Source of the DNA: Burkholderiaceae bacterium
GTDB lineage: Bacteria; Pseudomonadota; Gammaproteobacteria; Burkholderiales; Burkholderiaceae_E
Direction: 5' to 3'
NCBI GenBank assembly: GCA_023258775.1
Contig: JALQWJ010000094.1
Span: 1-6,266 of the forward strand
Length of the DNA stretch: 6,266 nt
How positions within the stretch are numbered: the stretch's first letter is position 1; the number at the start of each line of letters is the position of its first letter. The position numbers and the translations under genes were made by a program. Under the pieces are notes generated by a model, which saw only the letters and a list, made by a program, of their open reading frames with translations, made no database searches and was not told the DNA's origin. Of this stretch, positions 1-6,266 are shown piece after piece.

Positions 1-673
<673 letters not shown>

Positions 674-683
674 CTAAGGTAAG

Positions 684-768
684 CGGATGTCGAACAATGC
701 TCCCCTTTGGCGGGATTGTCGATCAATCCGCCCCTTCGACGGGATTGTCGATCAATGGGTGAGCCCAA
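684..768. repeat. Degenerate three-copy tandem repeat in the kdsB-adk spacer
   Basis: Two copies share the 17-mer CGGGATTGTCGATCAAT exactly (711-727 and 740-756, period 29). A block CCCCTT precedes each core (702-707 and 731-736). A third, more diverged copy (CGGATGTCGAACAAT, 684-698) lies just to the left, so the units are about 684-710, 711-739 and 740-768. Each core has a dyad, ATTG-TCGAT-CAAT; in the middle copy it extends to GGATTG (713-718) and CAATCC (724-729) around a 5-base loop. The array lies 35 bases before the adk start, in its untranslated leader if adk is read from the operon. Tandem dyads suggest a repeated protein-binding site or slipped-strand duplication; the sequence cannot tell which. 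Confidence 0.75.
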
Positions 769-834
769 CCGAGGGTAATCGCAAATCGCTCGCCCGGTCA
801 ATCGCCAGCGCGACAGCCCCAAACGCCCAATGCC

Positions 835-1638
835 TTAGCGACCACGCGGCTCACGATGAAGCATGAAGCTTTCGCCAAGCTCGTCGGAAGTGCTGGCTTT
901 GCGAAACAGCGCCCGCACTTGCGCTAAGTCCTCGGCGGTATCCACGCCAGGTGCGCCGGCCTCAGCCATGCGATAAACCGAAATTCGGAATCCATGCCAT
1001 AAGGCGCGCAGCTGTTCAAGGGCTTCAAGTTGCTCGAGCGCAGGGGAGGTCAAACCGGGAAAACCCAGCAAGAAAGCAAGGCGATAGGCGTAGATCCCTA
1101 CGTGGCGCCAGAGTGGTTCGGCAAGGCATTCACGCCGTTCATCGCGGTCAAATGGAATCGTGGCTCGAGAAAAATAAATGGCCTCGTCCCTATGGTTGAG
1201 CACGACTTTCACCACATGTGGGTTTGTGTTGCTGTGCGCATCGACAATTGGGTGAGCAGCCGTTGCCATCGCGGCCTCGGGTGCCGACTGAAGTTTTTCA
1301 ACAATGGCGTTGATAAGTCCGGGTTCGATCAAGGGTTCATCGCCTTGAACATTAACGACCACGTCCTCATCGGGAATACCCAGACGTTGCGCCGCTTCAG
1401 CGAGTCGATCGGTTCCTGATGCATGACTAGCGCTTGTCATGATTGCCTCATAGCCAAAGCCTTCGACAGTCTCGATCACCTCTTTGGCATCAGTTGCTAC
1501 AACAACTCGATGGACCTTTGCCTTGACACACTGATCGACCACCCGAACAACCATCGGGCGGCCTTCAATATCGGCCAGCGGCTTATTCGGTAATCGGGTC
1601 GAACCGAGCCGAGCCGGCACCAATACCCAGGTTCTCAA
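835..1638 (-). CDS. kdsB: 3-deoxy-manno-octulosonate cytidylyltransferase (CMP-Kdo synthetase)
   Basis: Activates Kdo with CTP to give CMP-Kdo and pyrophosphate in the cytoplasm, the sugar donor for the inner core of LPS. The 267-residue product shows the nucleotide-binding start [18 protein letters not shown] (residues 7-24), SGTDR (74-78), the metal-binding VQGDEP (97-102), [10 protein letters not shown] (177-186) and GVDTAEDL (231-238), all in family order. E. coli KdsB is 248 residues; the extra length is mainly a C-terminal polar tail from about residue 247. The start is TTG at 1636-1638, sharing bases with the upstream trm112 stop as TTGA. The first in-frame ATG (residue 29) would remove the essential N-terminal motif, and the only earlier alternatives are the near-adjacent TTG/GTG at residues 6-7. 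This points to translational coupling from the upstream gene. It is followed by a 185-base spacer, then adk. Function is secure; the exact start is slightly less so. Confidence 0.96.
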   Translation of the reverse strand: MRTWVLVPARLGSTRLPNKPLADIEGRPMVVRVVDQCVKAKVHRVVVATDAKEVIETVEGFGYEAIMTSASHASGTDRLAEAAQRLGIPDEDVVVNVQGDEPLIEPGLINAIVEKLQSAPEAAMATAAHPIVDAHSNTNPHVVKVVLNHRDEAIYFSRATIPFDRDERRECLAEPLWRHVGIYAYRLAFLLGFPGLTSPALEQLEALEQLRALWHGFRISVYRMAEAGAPGVDTAEDLAQVRALFRKASTSDELGESFMLHREPRGR

Positions 1639-1952
1639 TCGCTTGCTTTCCCATCACGGTCTGACGAGGTCTTGTCCTGGCTTCTGGCCTCGGATGAATT
1701 TGTCTGGGTATTGGCGTCGGACGAACCCATTTGCGCAGTGGGGTCGGCAAGATTGTCCTGCACGGGGAGATCGTGGGCGCTGGCGGCCTGCTCGGTTGAT
1801 CGCGCTTCTGCAACCAGCATAACCGGGATCCCGTCTCTGATAGGGAAGGCCAAGTGGTCGTGATCGCAGATCAGTTCAAGCGCCTGCCGATCGTGACGCA
1901 AGCCATTTTTGCAAATAGGGCAGGCAAGAATTTCAAGCAGTCGGTTGTCCAC
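1635..1952 (-). CDS. Trm112/YcaR-family zinc-ribbon protein with a long polar tail
   Basis: Small protein of 105 residues. Residues 1-46 match the Trm112/YcaR (UPF0434) family: the start [13 protein letters not shown] with Cys11 and Cys14, then LIC (Cys29), then [11 protein letters not shown] (36-46). Bacterial YcaR proteins are about 60 residues and are very often found beside kdsB and lpxK; in eukaryotes the related Trm112 activates methyltransferases, but the role of the bacterial form is not settled. Residues from about 47 on are a Ser/Asp/Thr/Gln-rich, apparently disordered tail of unusual length. The start is GTG at 1950-1952, 20 bases inside the end of lpxK, with a GGAG on the minus strand about 10 bases upstream within lpxK. 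The stop overlaps the kdsB start. Family assignment is strong, function only inferred. Confidence 0.9.
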   Translation of the reverse strand: MDNRLLEILACPICKNGLRHDRQALELICDHDHLAFPIRDGIPVMLVAEARSTEQAASAHDLPVQDNLADPTAQMGSSDANTQTNSSEARSQDKTSSDRDGKASD

Positions 1953-3210
1953 GCGCGATACGCTCCAGTTCGATACAAAGGGGTTCGGGGGCTATGAGGG
2001 TCTGGACCAAAACAAAGACCGGCAAACCCAATTCCCCATATTTTACGGCGTCCTTGGCTGTCATGACGATGGCATCTTTACCGCTACCCGAGGCCGCTTC
2101 AACATCGCGCCGAGGAGCGTTCAAATTCGCCTCAAGCTCGGCTGCTCGGTGATCACCGGGGAAAATCCATTCAACCTCAAAGCCCAATTGAGCAAAAGAG
2201 GCTGCAAGCACTTGGGGTTGGGCAATACCGGCAATGCCTAATAGCTTTTTGCCGGCAAGCTCTTGTGCAAATTGCGCTAAGGTCATACTTTCACTGCTGC
2301 CGATTAGCCAGTCACTTCGAGCCATGACACGCAGCATCGGCGCAGGGAGTGCTTGGTAACACCTGCCAAGCGCTGTGATCCTTATTGGATTGGTGTTGTC
2401 ATTTTGGGCAGGTGCATTGCTCGACACAGTCTGCCCAGCATGCTCGCGGACTAGCACCCAGTCGGCGACTTGTCTGCCATCAAGCGGCTCACGCAATGGC
2501 CCAGCCGGCAGGCATTTCCCGTTTCCAAAGCCACGCTGATCGATTAGCAAGATTTCAAAGGTCCGTTCAAGCCGATGGTGTTGGAGACCGTCATCTGAAA
2601 GAATGATGTCGAAGTGGCTTTGGGTACTCAAGCACAACGCCAAAGCGGCGCTTCGATCGCTATCCACAAAAACTGGACATGCGCTTTGCATTGATAAGAG
2701 CGTTGCCTCATCGGACCAACCTGAATGCCAGGCCTCAACGCCTTGCCAATCGCCACTTGCCTGCAAATGCCCCTTGCGCCTTCCTCCATAGTCACTGCAA
2801 AGAATCGCGACCTTCAGTCCGCGTTCGCTTAAGTCCTTGGCCAACGCGATCACCAAAGGGGTCTTACCTGATCCGCCGGCAACAAGATTACCGATGACCA
2901 CAACGGGCGGTCGCTGCTCCCTATTGATGATGCGGCGACCACGCCGTCTTGCGGCAAGCTCAGCGACCAAGCGCGCAGCAATCAAGCCGAACCATGATTG
3001 CGTGAGAAGCCAGACCAATCCCTTGATCGCTAGGCTTAAAGGGTCAACCTCCGAGTCTTGCCTGATCCTGGATGTTGAGGCTATGTGGCTCGGATACCAA
3101 GCAGCCAGCAGGGCTTGCTCGAATCGCGCTTTAACGCTTTTCGGTAACGAGTCCAACGCGCTCAATGCCGGCTTGACGGGCGGCGTCCATAACCCTGACA
3201 ACTGCACCAT
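1933..3210 (-). CDS. lpxK: Tetraacyldisaccharide 4'-kinase (lipid A kinase)
   Basis: Inner-membrane-associated kinase that phosphorylates the 4' position of the tetraacyl disaccharide-1-phosphate to make lipid IVA. From the ATG at 3208-3210 the product has 425 residues. A hydrophobic amphipathic N-terminal segment (about 57-87) fits the membrane-docking helix; the P-loop is [12 protein letters not shown] (107-118), DDGLQH is at 206-211 with the following [14 protein letters not shown] region, and MTAKDAVK is at 383-390. The usual length is about 330-345, so this one is long: it has a polar insert near 258-275 and an extended N-terminus. Family-like sequence begins only at about residue 28 ([11 protein letters not shown]), so the true start may be the TTG at 3154-3156, overlapping exbD by 26 bases instead of 80; no start has a strong ribosome-binding site. 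Several canonical motif residues differ (see findings). The 3' end overlaps trm112 by 20 bases. Function is well supported; start uncertain. Confidence 0.93.
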   Translation of the reverse strand: MVQLSGLWTPPVKPALSALDSLPKSVKARFEQALLAAWYPSHIASTSRIRQDSEVDPLSLAIKGLVWLLTQSWFGLIAARLVAELAARRRGRRIINREQRPPVVVIGNLVAGGSGKTPLVIALAKDLSERGLKVAILCSDYGGRRKGHLQASGDWQGVEAWHSGWSDEATLLSMQSACPVFVDSDRSAALALCLSTQSHFDIILSDDGLQHHRLERTFEILLIDQRGFGNGKCLPAGPLREPLDGRQVADWVLVREHAGQTVSSNAPAQNDNTNPIRITALGRCYQALPAPMLRVMARSDWLIGSSESMTLAQFAQELAGKKLLGIAGIAQPQVLAASFAQLGFEVEWIFPGDHRAAELEANLNAPRRDVEAASGSGKDAIVMTAKDAVKYGELGLPVFVLVQTLIAPEPLCIELERIARGQPTA

Positions 3211-3640
3211 GGGGTGCAAGGCGATCAGCGTAAATCAGCATGCTCGGTGAAGCGCTACTGGGGTTTGCCTGACCTTGCGAACTTGCAATTTCTTGCGACG
3301 GCTCCCCGCTTCTTGTCGAAGCTAGTTTGGCTTTAGCGTCAACAATTGCCTTAACAACTGCGCCGGCGTCGAGCCCATTCAATAGCTGCGTTTCACCAAC
3401 ACGGATGTAGCCATCGCGCAAAACCGCTACCTTCAAACTGCTAGAGGCAATTTCTGTTCCCGCTCTGCTTGTTGAGAGGTTAAGACCAAGCTGAGACCAG
3501 GTGGTGAGTGTGCTGCTCACCAATACAAAAATCAACACGACCAACAAAAGGTCGATGAGTGCAATCAAATTGATTTCGGGCTCAAGTTTGGGACGCCTCG
3601 CGAAAAAAACGCTGCGGTCTCGAAATCCTGAAAACGCCAT
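3131..3640 (-). CDS. exbD: ExbD/TolR-family biopolymer transport protein
   Basis: Single-pass inner-membrane subunit of a proton-driven ExbB/ExbD motor; in known systems it carries the proton-relay aspartate and couples to TonB or a similar periplasmic partner. From the ATG at 3638-3640 it has 169 residues: a short positively charged cytoplasmic N-terminus, a membrane segment at about 23-45 (INLIALIDLLLVVLIFVLV) holding the conserved Asp30, and a periplasmic domain. A Ser/Gln/Pro-rich stretch at about 108-133 interrupts the periplasmic domain before the conserved-looking end ([21 protein letters not shown]). There are two adjacent ATGs (3641-3643 and 3638-3640); AGGTG just before them spaces better to the second. 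It begins 19 bases after exbB and its end overlaps lpxK. No TonB gene is visible here, so the partner is unknown. It could equally be called TolR-like; its place beside lpxK favours the ExbD naming used for this locus. Confidence 0.9.
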   Translation of the reverse strand: MAFSGFRDRSVFFARRPKLEPEINLIALIDLLLVVLIFVLVSSTLTTWSQLGLNLSTSRAGTEIASSSLKVAVLRDGYIRVGETQLLNGLDAGAVVKAIVDAKAKLASTRSGEPSQEIASSQGQANPSSASPSMLIYADRLAPHGAVVRVMDAARQAGIERVGLVTEKR

Positions 3641-3659
3641 CATGCACCTGCCCAAATCA

Positions 3660-4352
3660 TCAAGAACCCGCCAACACCTGGCGAAGTCCCTGCGTATTAG
3701 GTTTCAATCCCTCATCAGGATTTGCTGCCTTGGCAGGCATACGCAGTTGCTGCAGCCAATGCTGGGCCATCATCTCGAGGTCTGCGACAAGCGCATCGCA
3801 GCGCTCACGCAATAGGCGGTGTGCAAGTGTTGCGGGAATTGCAAGTCCAAGACCGAGACCAGTTGCATTCAAGGCCATGGCAATTGCCGCAGCCAGCGCC
3901 TGCGGGTCAGCCTGTGCACCGGATTGCACCCCAAAAGCGTCGATCATGGCGGCCACCGTGCCCAGAAGACCGACTAAAGGCGCAAGGCTTGCCAGCGTTG
4001 CCAGCAGGCTAAGCCCGCGTTCGAGTTCCCGAACGGTATGCTGCCCGCGGATTTGCACGGCGAGCTCCTGGTCCGCGGGATCCGCCCGGAAAACCTCAAG
4101 GCCGCTAACCAGAATTTTCCCGGCAGCCGATGATTTTTCGAGCGCTTGTCTGGCTTGTTGCAAATCGGCGCTGCCTGATGCCTGCTGTCGTAGCAGTGCA
4201 AGCAAATCGCTCGCCGTTTCCAGAGCCTGAGGCGGTATTACCCTCCTGCGACGGAAAAACCAAAGACGGTCAAGCACAATCGCAAGCGCCAGAACCGACA
4301 TGGCAAGCAAAATCCAGGCAGGCCATCCGGCCTGTCGGAACAAGTCAATCAT
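3660..4352 (-). CDS. exbB: ExbB/TolQ-family proton channel (MotA/TolQ/ExbB)
   Basis: Inner-membrane scaffold and proton channel that works with ExbD. From the ATG at 4350-4352 it has 230 residues with three membrane segments at about 10-32, 116-140 and 153-180. The family core APLVGLLGTVAAMIDAF (124-140) and ALNATGLGLGLAIPATLAH (160-178) are clear, and the large cytoplasmic loop lies between segments 1 and 2. The frame extends upstream to a GTG at 4437-4439, which would add 29 charged residues and give 259. I prefer the ATG because homologues in this locus, as I recall them, begin directly before the first membrane segment; but neither start has a strong ribosome-binding site (the GTG has a weak GGAA at 4445-4448). 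It is the first gene of the minus-strand operon and is divergent from xseA. Whether the motor serves TonB-dependent uptake or an LPS-linked task cannot be told from the sequence. Confidence 0.9.
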   Translation of the reverse strand: MIDLFRQAGWPAWILLAMSVLALAIVLDRLWFFRRRRVIPPQALETASDLLALLRQQASGSADLQQARQALEKSSAAGKILVSGLEVFRADPADQELAVQIRGQHTVRELERGLSLLATLASLAPLVGLLGTVAAMIDAFGVQSGAQADPQALAAAIAMALNATGLGLGLAIPATLAHRLLRERCDALVADLEMMAQHWLQQLRMPAKAANPDEGLKPNTQGLRQVLAGS

Positions 4353-4480
4353 GGTCTGCGAACGCTCGAAACAGCGACGTTTAAACCAGTCAATCGGTTC
4401 ATCGGGACTCCAATCTCCGCTTGAGGTCTCATCGTTCACGCATTTTCCGCTCGAATCCGGGGGCGAGCAAATTCAGGGGC

Positions 4481-4516
4481 TGTGCATGCTTACAGCATCT
4501 GCGAAAATCATGCACA
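4481..4516. repeat. Perfect 8-bp inverted repeat, 20-base spacer
   Basis: TGTGCATG (4481-4488) and CATGCACA (4509-4516) are exact reverse complements, with centres 28 bases apart. The arms flank the candidate exbB promoter: one overlaps its -35 box, the other the expected start of transcription. This placing would suit an operator, but each arm also resembles a DnaA box, so the two readings compete. Confidence 0.6.
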
Positions 4517-4517
4517 A
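4489..4517 (-). promoter_or_regulatory. Weak candidate promoter for exbB operon
   Basis: On the minus strand, TTGTGC (4512-4517) is followed after 17 bases by TGTAAG (4489-4494), the latter preceded by TGC as in extended -10 promoters. The -10 matches the sigma-70 consensus at 4 of 6 bases and the -35 at only 3 of 6. Transcription would begin near 4482, about 43 bases before the GTG or 130 before the ATG of exbB. Spacing and position are right; the boxes are poor. Confidence 0.3.
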
Positions 4518-4521
4518 TTTC

Positions 4522-4530
4522 TGTGGATAA
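4522..4530 (-). promoter_or_regulatory. Perfect-consensus DnaA box
   Basis: The minus strand reads TTATCCACA, an exact match to the TTATNCACA binding consensus of the replication initiator DnaA. Nearby are TCATGCACA (plus, 4508-4516, one mismatch), CTTTGCACA (minus, 4534-4542, two mismatches) and GCATGCACA (minus, 4481-4489, two mismatches). An A/T-rich tract follows at 4597-4648. The match is certain; that DnaA binds here is inferred. Confidence 0.5.
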
Positions 4531-4647
4531 CTCTGTGCAAAGCCTGACTTGATCGGGTCCAAGGGCTTGAAATCTCAGGGCTTGCATGGTTTGCTGAAAA
4601 ATTAGTCAAAAAAAATCCCATAAAAATCAATGATTTACTATATTTAT

Positions 4648-4683
4648 CGGGGCTTTTCTAGGGCATATTTGCCCTTTACCCCG
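4648..4683. repeat. Two-part inverted repeat upstream of xseA
   Basis: The inner stem AGGGCA (4660-4665) pairs with TGCCCT (4670-4675) around the loop TATT. The outer stem CGGGG (4648-4652) pairs with CCCCG (4679-4683), joined by an internal loop of 7 and 3 bases. All 11 pairs are Watson-Crick. It ends 29 bases before the xseA ribosome-binding site, so it would fold in the mRNA leader if transcription starts before 4648, or act as a DNA dyad. No T-run follows on either strand, so it is not a standard terminator. Confidence 0.6.
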
Positions 4684-4712
4684 GGAATGCCGAAGTTGTG
4701 GAAAGAATTCTC

Positions 4713-4719
4713 AAGGAAA
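4713..4719 (+). promoter_or_regulatory. Ribosome-binding site deciding the xseA start
   Basis: AAGGAAA stands 5 bases before the ATG at 4725-4727. The upstream in-frame GTG at 4698-4700 has no comparable site, so the ATG is the better start. Confidence 0.65.
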
Positions 4720-4724
4720 GCCCG

Positions 4725-6023
4725 ATGAATCAGGGTTTCCGCGACATGGCAGGCGAATCAATCGGCACTTTCTCCCCAAAAACCCCCGAGATACTCGGTG
4801 TTTCTGAATTGCTGCGTCGGGTTGCCAACGCGCTTGAGCGACAATTTCCCTTACTTCGAGTCCGCGGCGAAATCTCCAATTTGAGCATTGCGAGTAGCGG
4901 CCATGTTTACTTCAGTCTGAAAGATCGCCAATCACAGATTCGCTGCGTGATGTTTCGAGCCAAAGCTCAAATGATCGCTTTCAGACCGAAAGAGGGCGAC
5001 TTGGTGGATGTCTTGGCTCAGTTGAGTCTTTATGAACCCCGCGGCGACATGCAATTGCAGATCGAACAAATGCGCCCAGCCGGACAGGGCGACTTGCAAT
5101 TGCAGTTTTTGCGCTTGAAACAAAAGCTCCAGGCCGAGGGCTTGTTCGACCAACATCGAAAGCGCGTGCCGCCAGCTATTCCGAAAGCGATTGGGGTCAT
5201 CACATCATTGCAGGCTGCAGCCCTTCGCGATGTGCTCGCAACCCTTGCGCAACGCATGCCTTCGATACCGGTCGTGATTTATCCAGCATCGGTGCAAGGC
5301 ATCGCGGCCCCCAAAGCCTTGATCGAAGCCCTAAGGATTGCTAATGAGCGTAAGGATTGCGAGGTCTTGCTGCTGGTACGAGGTGGGGGTTCGATTGAGG
5401 ACCTTTGGGCTTTCAACGACGAGGCACTCGCTCGAAGCATTGCTGCAAGCGAGCTTCCGCTAATTGCTGGTATCGGCCATGAAAGCGATGTGACGATTGC
5501 AGATTTTGCAGCAGATTTGCGAGCACCAACGCCAACCGCGGCCGCGATGCAAGCATGTCCGACCTGGCAAAGCCTTGAACGGCAACTGCAACATCATCTC
5601 CAAGCGATGGCGCTTCGCTGGCATGCTTGCCTGAGACGCTTTGAGCAGCAAACTGATCACTTGTCGCGGCAGATCAAAGCGCCTTCCCAGCGATTGCAAG
5701 AACGTGGCGAATCCTTGCGCCGGCTTAGCGATCGCTTGCGCCCACCGTCGATCGATCGCTTAACTCAGCGTCTTGAGGGGCAGGGCCAGGCCCTAGGTGT
5801 TGCGCTGGAAAAGGCGATGAAAGCAAGAGAAATCGCCTTAGACATGTTTGCTAAACAATTGGCTTTGCTAAGTCCGGAACGTGTGCTTGAGCGCGGTTAC
5901 GCAATCGCGCTCGACAAACAAGGGCATGTGGTGGGCGATGCCAGTTTGCTCAAGCCAGGCCATTTGCTCGATCTGCGGCTTGCCAAAGGGACCGTCGAAG
6001 TTGCGGTGAAGGCCACCCGTTGA
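4725..6023 (+). CDS. xseA: Exodeoxyribonuclease VII large subunit
   Basis: Catalytic subunit of exonuclease VII, a cytoplasmic enzyme that with several XseB small subunits degrades single-stranded DNA from either end to oligonucleotides, in mismatch repair and damage handling. The product has 432 residues from the ATG with the AAGGAAA site (441 from the GTG at 4698). Domains in order: an N-terminal OB-fold (about 22-118, ILGVSELLRRV to LQIEQMRPAG); the catalytic domain with GVITS...LRD (157-169), RGGGSIEDLWAFNDE (219-233) and GHESD (251-255) followed by ADLRAPTPTAAA; a helical, coiled-coil-forming region (about 280-375) for small-subunit binding; and the C-terminal SPERVLERGYAI segment. The motif commonly TSPTGAA in relatives reads TSLQAAA here (160-166). 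Length is typical (E. coli about 456). It is divergent from exbB and ends 31 bases before the convergent DUF192 gene. xseB is not in the window. Identification is secure. Confidence 0.96.
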   Translation: MNQGFRDMAGESIGTFSPKTPEILGVSELLRRVANALERQFPLLRVRGEISNLSIASSGHVYFSLKDRQSQIRCVMFRAKAQMIAFRPKEGDLVDVLAQLSLYEPRGDMQLQIEQMRPAGQGDLQLQFLRLKQKLQAEGLFDQHRKRVPPAIPKAIGVITSLQAAALRDVLATLAQRMPSIPVVIYPASVQGIAAPKALIEALRIANERKDCEVLLLVRGGGSIEDLWAFNDEALARSIAASELPLIAGIGHESDVTIADFAADLRAPTPTAAAMQACPTWQSLERQLQHHLQAMALRWHACLRRFEQQTDHLSRQIKAPSQRLQERGESLRRLSDRLRPPSIDRLTQRLEGQGQALGVALEKAMKAREIALDMFAKQLALLSPERVLERGYAIALDKQGHVVGDASLLKPGHLLDLRLAKGTVEVAVKATR

Positions 6024-6054
6024 TGAGAGGCAAGCTGCGCCAGCCTGAAGAGGG

Positions 6055-6266
6055 CTATGGCGTACCGAAAAGTTTTTGGTTTCCGATGCGGCTTCCTTCT
6101 CGGATGCCCTTGCGAGCAAACCAGCCTTGTTCCATTTCGAGGGCAAAGCGAACAGGTTCCCTGGCGCAATGACTTTTTTCGCTTAGCGCCTGCATGTCGG
6201 CGATATTGGTAATGGTCCCGTCGTCGCGTAGAAAAGCAATGCTCAATGGCAATGGTGTGTTCTTCA
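6055..6266 (-). CDS. DUF192 family protein, C-terminal part only
   Basis: The minus-strand frame is open from the right edge to a TAG at 6055-6057, giving 70 complete codons. Visible are KNTPLPLSIAFL right at the edge (DUF192 proteins typically read MKNT followed by PL.IAF), then INIADM-like TNIADM, then FALEMEQGWFARKGIREGSRIG, all hallmarks of DUF192. The gene's start lies outside the window; the TTG at 6250-6252 is internal, because the family motif continues upstream of it. Many members in proteobacteria are exported or lipoproteins with an N-terminal signal, which cannot be checked here. The biochemical function of the family is not established. It converges on xseA with only 31 bases between the stops. 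Family assignment is confident; function unknown. Confidence 0.88.
   Translation of the reverse strand, partial: KNTPLPLSIAFLRDDGTITNIADMQALSEKSHCAREPVRFALEMEQGWFARKGIREGSRIGNQKLFGTP

Larger units (their letters stand above)
4440..4724. other. Divergent regulatory region between exbB and xseA
   Basis: Noncoding except for very short ORFs. From left to right it holds an 8-bp inverted repeat around a weak exbB promoter candidate, DnaA-like boxes (4481-4542), an A/T-rich tract with A-runs at 4597-4601, 4608-4615 and 4622-4626, a two-part inverted repeat (4648-4683) and the xseA ribosome-binding site. For xseA, a TACTAT at 4636-4641 is a possible -10, but no good -35 lies 16-18 bases before it. 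TTGACT on the minus strand at 4604-4609 has no matching -10. Confidence 0.7.

Noticed and set aside
1030..1419. Plus-strand frame opposite kdsB (129 codons)
   Set aside because: No recognisable domain; antisense to clear kdsB motifs.
2837..3250. Plus-strand frame opposite lpxK and exbD
   Set aside because: Covers two strongly identified genes in antisense, with no motif of its own.
3730..4230. Long open frame on the plus strand opposite exbB (166 codons)
   Set aside because: Low-complexity Ala/Ser/Arg-rich translation with no family motifs, lying wholly opposite a well-supported gene; a product of codon bias on the other strand.
4581..4609. Minus-strand TTGACT (4604-4609) as the -35 of an exbB promoter
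   Set aside because: At 16-18 bases spacing the -10 positions read ATGCAA, TGCAAG or GCAAGC, none close to TATAAT.
4481..4650. A chromosomal or plasmid replication origin
   Set aside because: Only one exact DnaA box, no iterons, and no replication initiator or dnaA/dnaN/rpmH genes in the window; kept only as a DnaA-box observation.
5044..5105. Near-identical 17-base repeats (5044-5060 and 5089-5105, 16 of 17 the same) inside xseA
   Set aside because: Both lie in frame, encode GD(M/L)QLQ, and fall at positions where XseA relatives normally have similar residues; probably coincidental codon use.
6039..6061. Bulged hairpin between xseA and the DUF192 gene as a two-way terminator
   Set aside because: Only about 7 pairs with a 2-base bulge, no T-run on either strand, and one arm runs into the DUF192 coding end.

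Overview
The window is an ordinary chromosomal housekeeping segment, most likely from a betaproteobacterium (Burkholderiales-like). It has moderate GC, and the genes read adk, kdsB, a Trm112/YcaR-like gene, lpxK, exbD and exbB in coordinate order (all on the minus strand), divergent from xseA. From general knowledge this arrangement is familiar in Burkholderia/Ralstonia-type genomes. The exact genus cannot be told from the sequence. I found no mobile elements, CRISPR array, tRNA or rRNA.

Minus strand, in transcription order from about 4440 down to 1: exbB and exbD (proton-driven inner-membrane motor subunits), lpxK (lipid A 4'-kinase), a Trm112/YcaR-like zinc-ribbon gene, kdsB (CMP-Kdo synthetase) and adk (adenylate kinase, cut by the left window edge at about its last residue). 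exbB, exbD, lpxK, trm112 and kdsB are packed with short gaps or overlaps. Non-ATG starts are frequent (GTG for trm112, TTG for kdsB). This is consistent with one translationally coupled envelope operon: LpxK and KdsB both feed Kdo2-lipid A/LPS synthesis, and ExbB/ExbD energise an envelope process. adk follows after a 185-base spacer that holds a degenerate three-copy tandem repeat with a dyad core.

The intergenic region at 4440-4724 is the regulatory centre of the window. It contains one perfect-consensus DnaA box with three degenerate relatives, an 8-bp perfect inverted repeat around a weak candidate exbB promoter, an A/T-rich tract, and a two-part inverted repeat just upstream of the xseA ribosome-binding site.

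Plus strand: xseA (exodeoxyribonuclease VII large subunit), complete, converges after 31 bases on a minus-strand DUF192 gene. Only the C-terminal about 70 residues of that gene lie inside the right edge.

No clearly novel system is present. The points worth a second look are the DnaA-box cluster, the adk-leader repeats, the leader hairpin of xseA, the departures from LpxK family motifs, and low-complexity hydrophilic insertions in three successive operon proteins.
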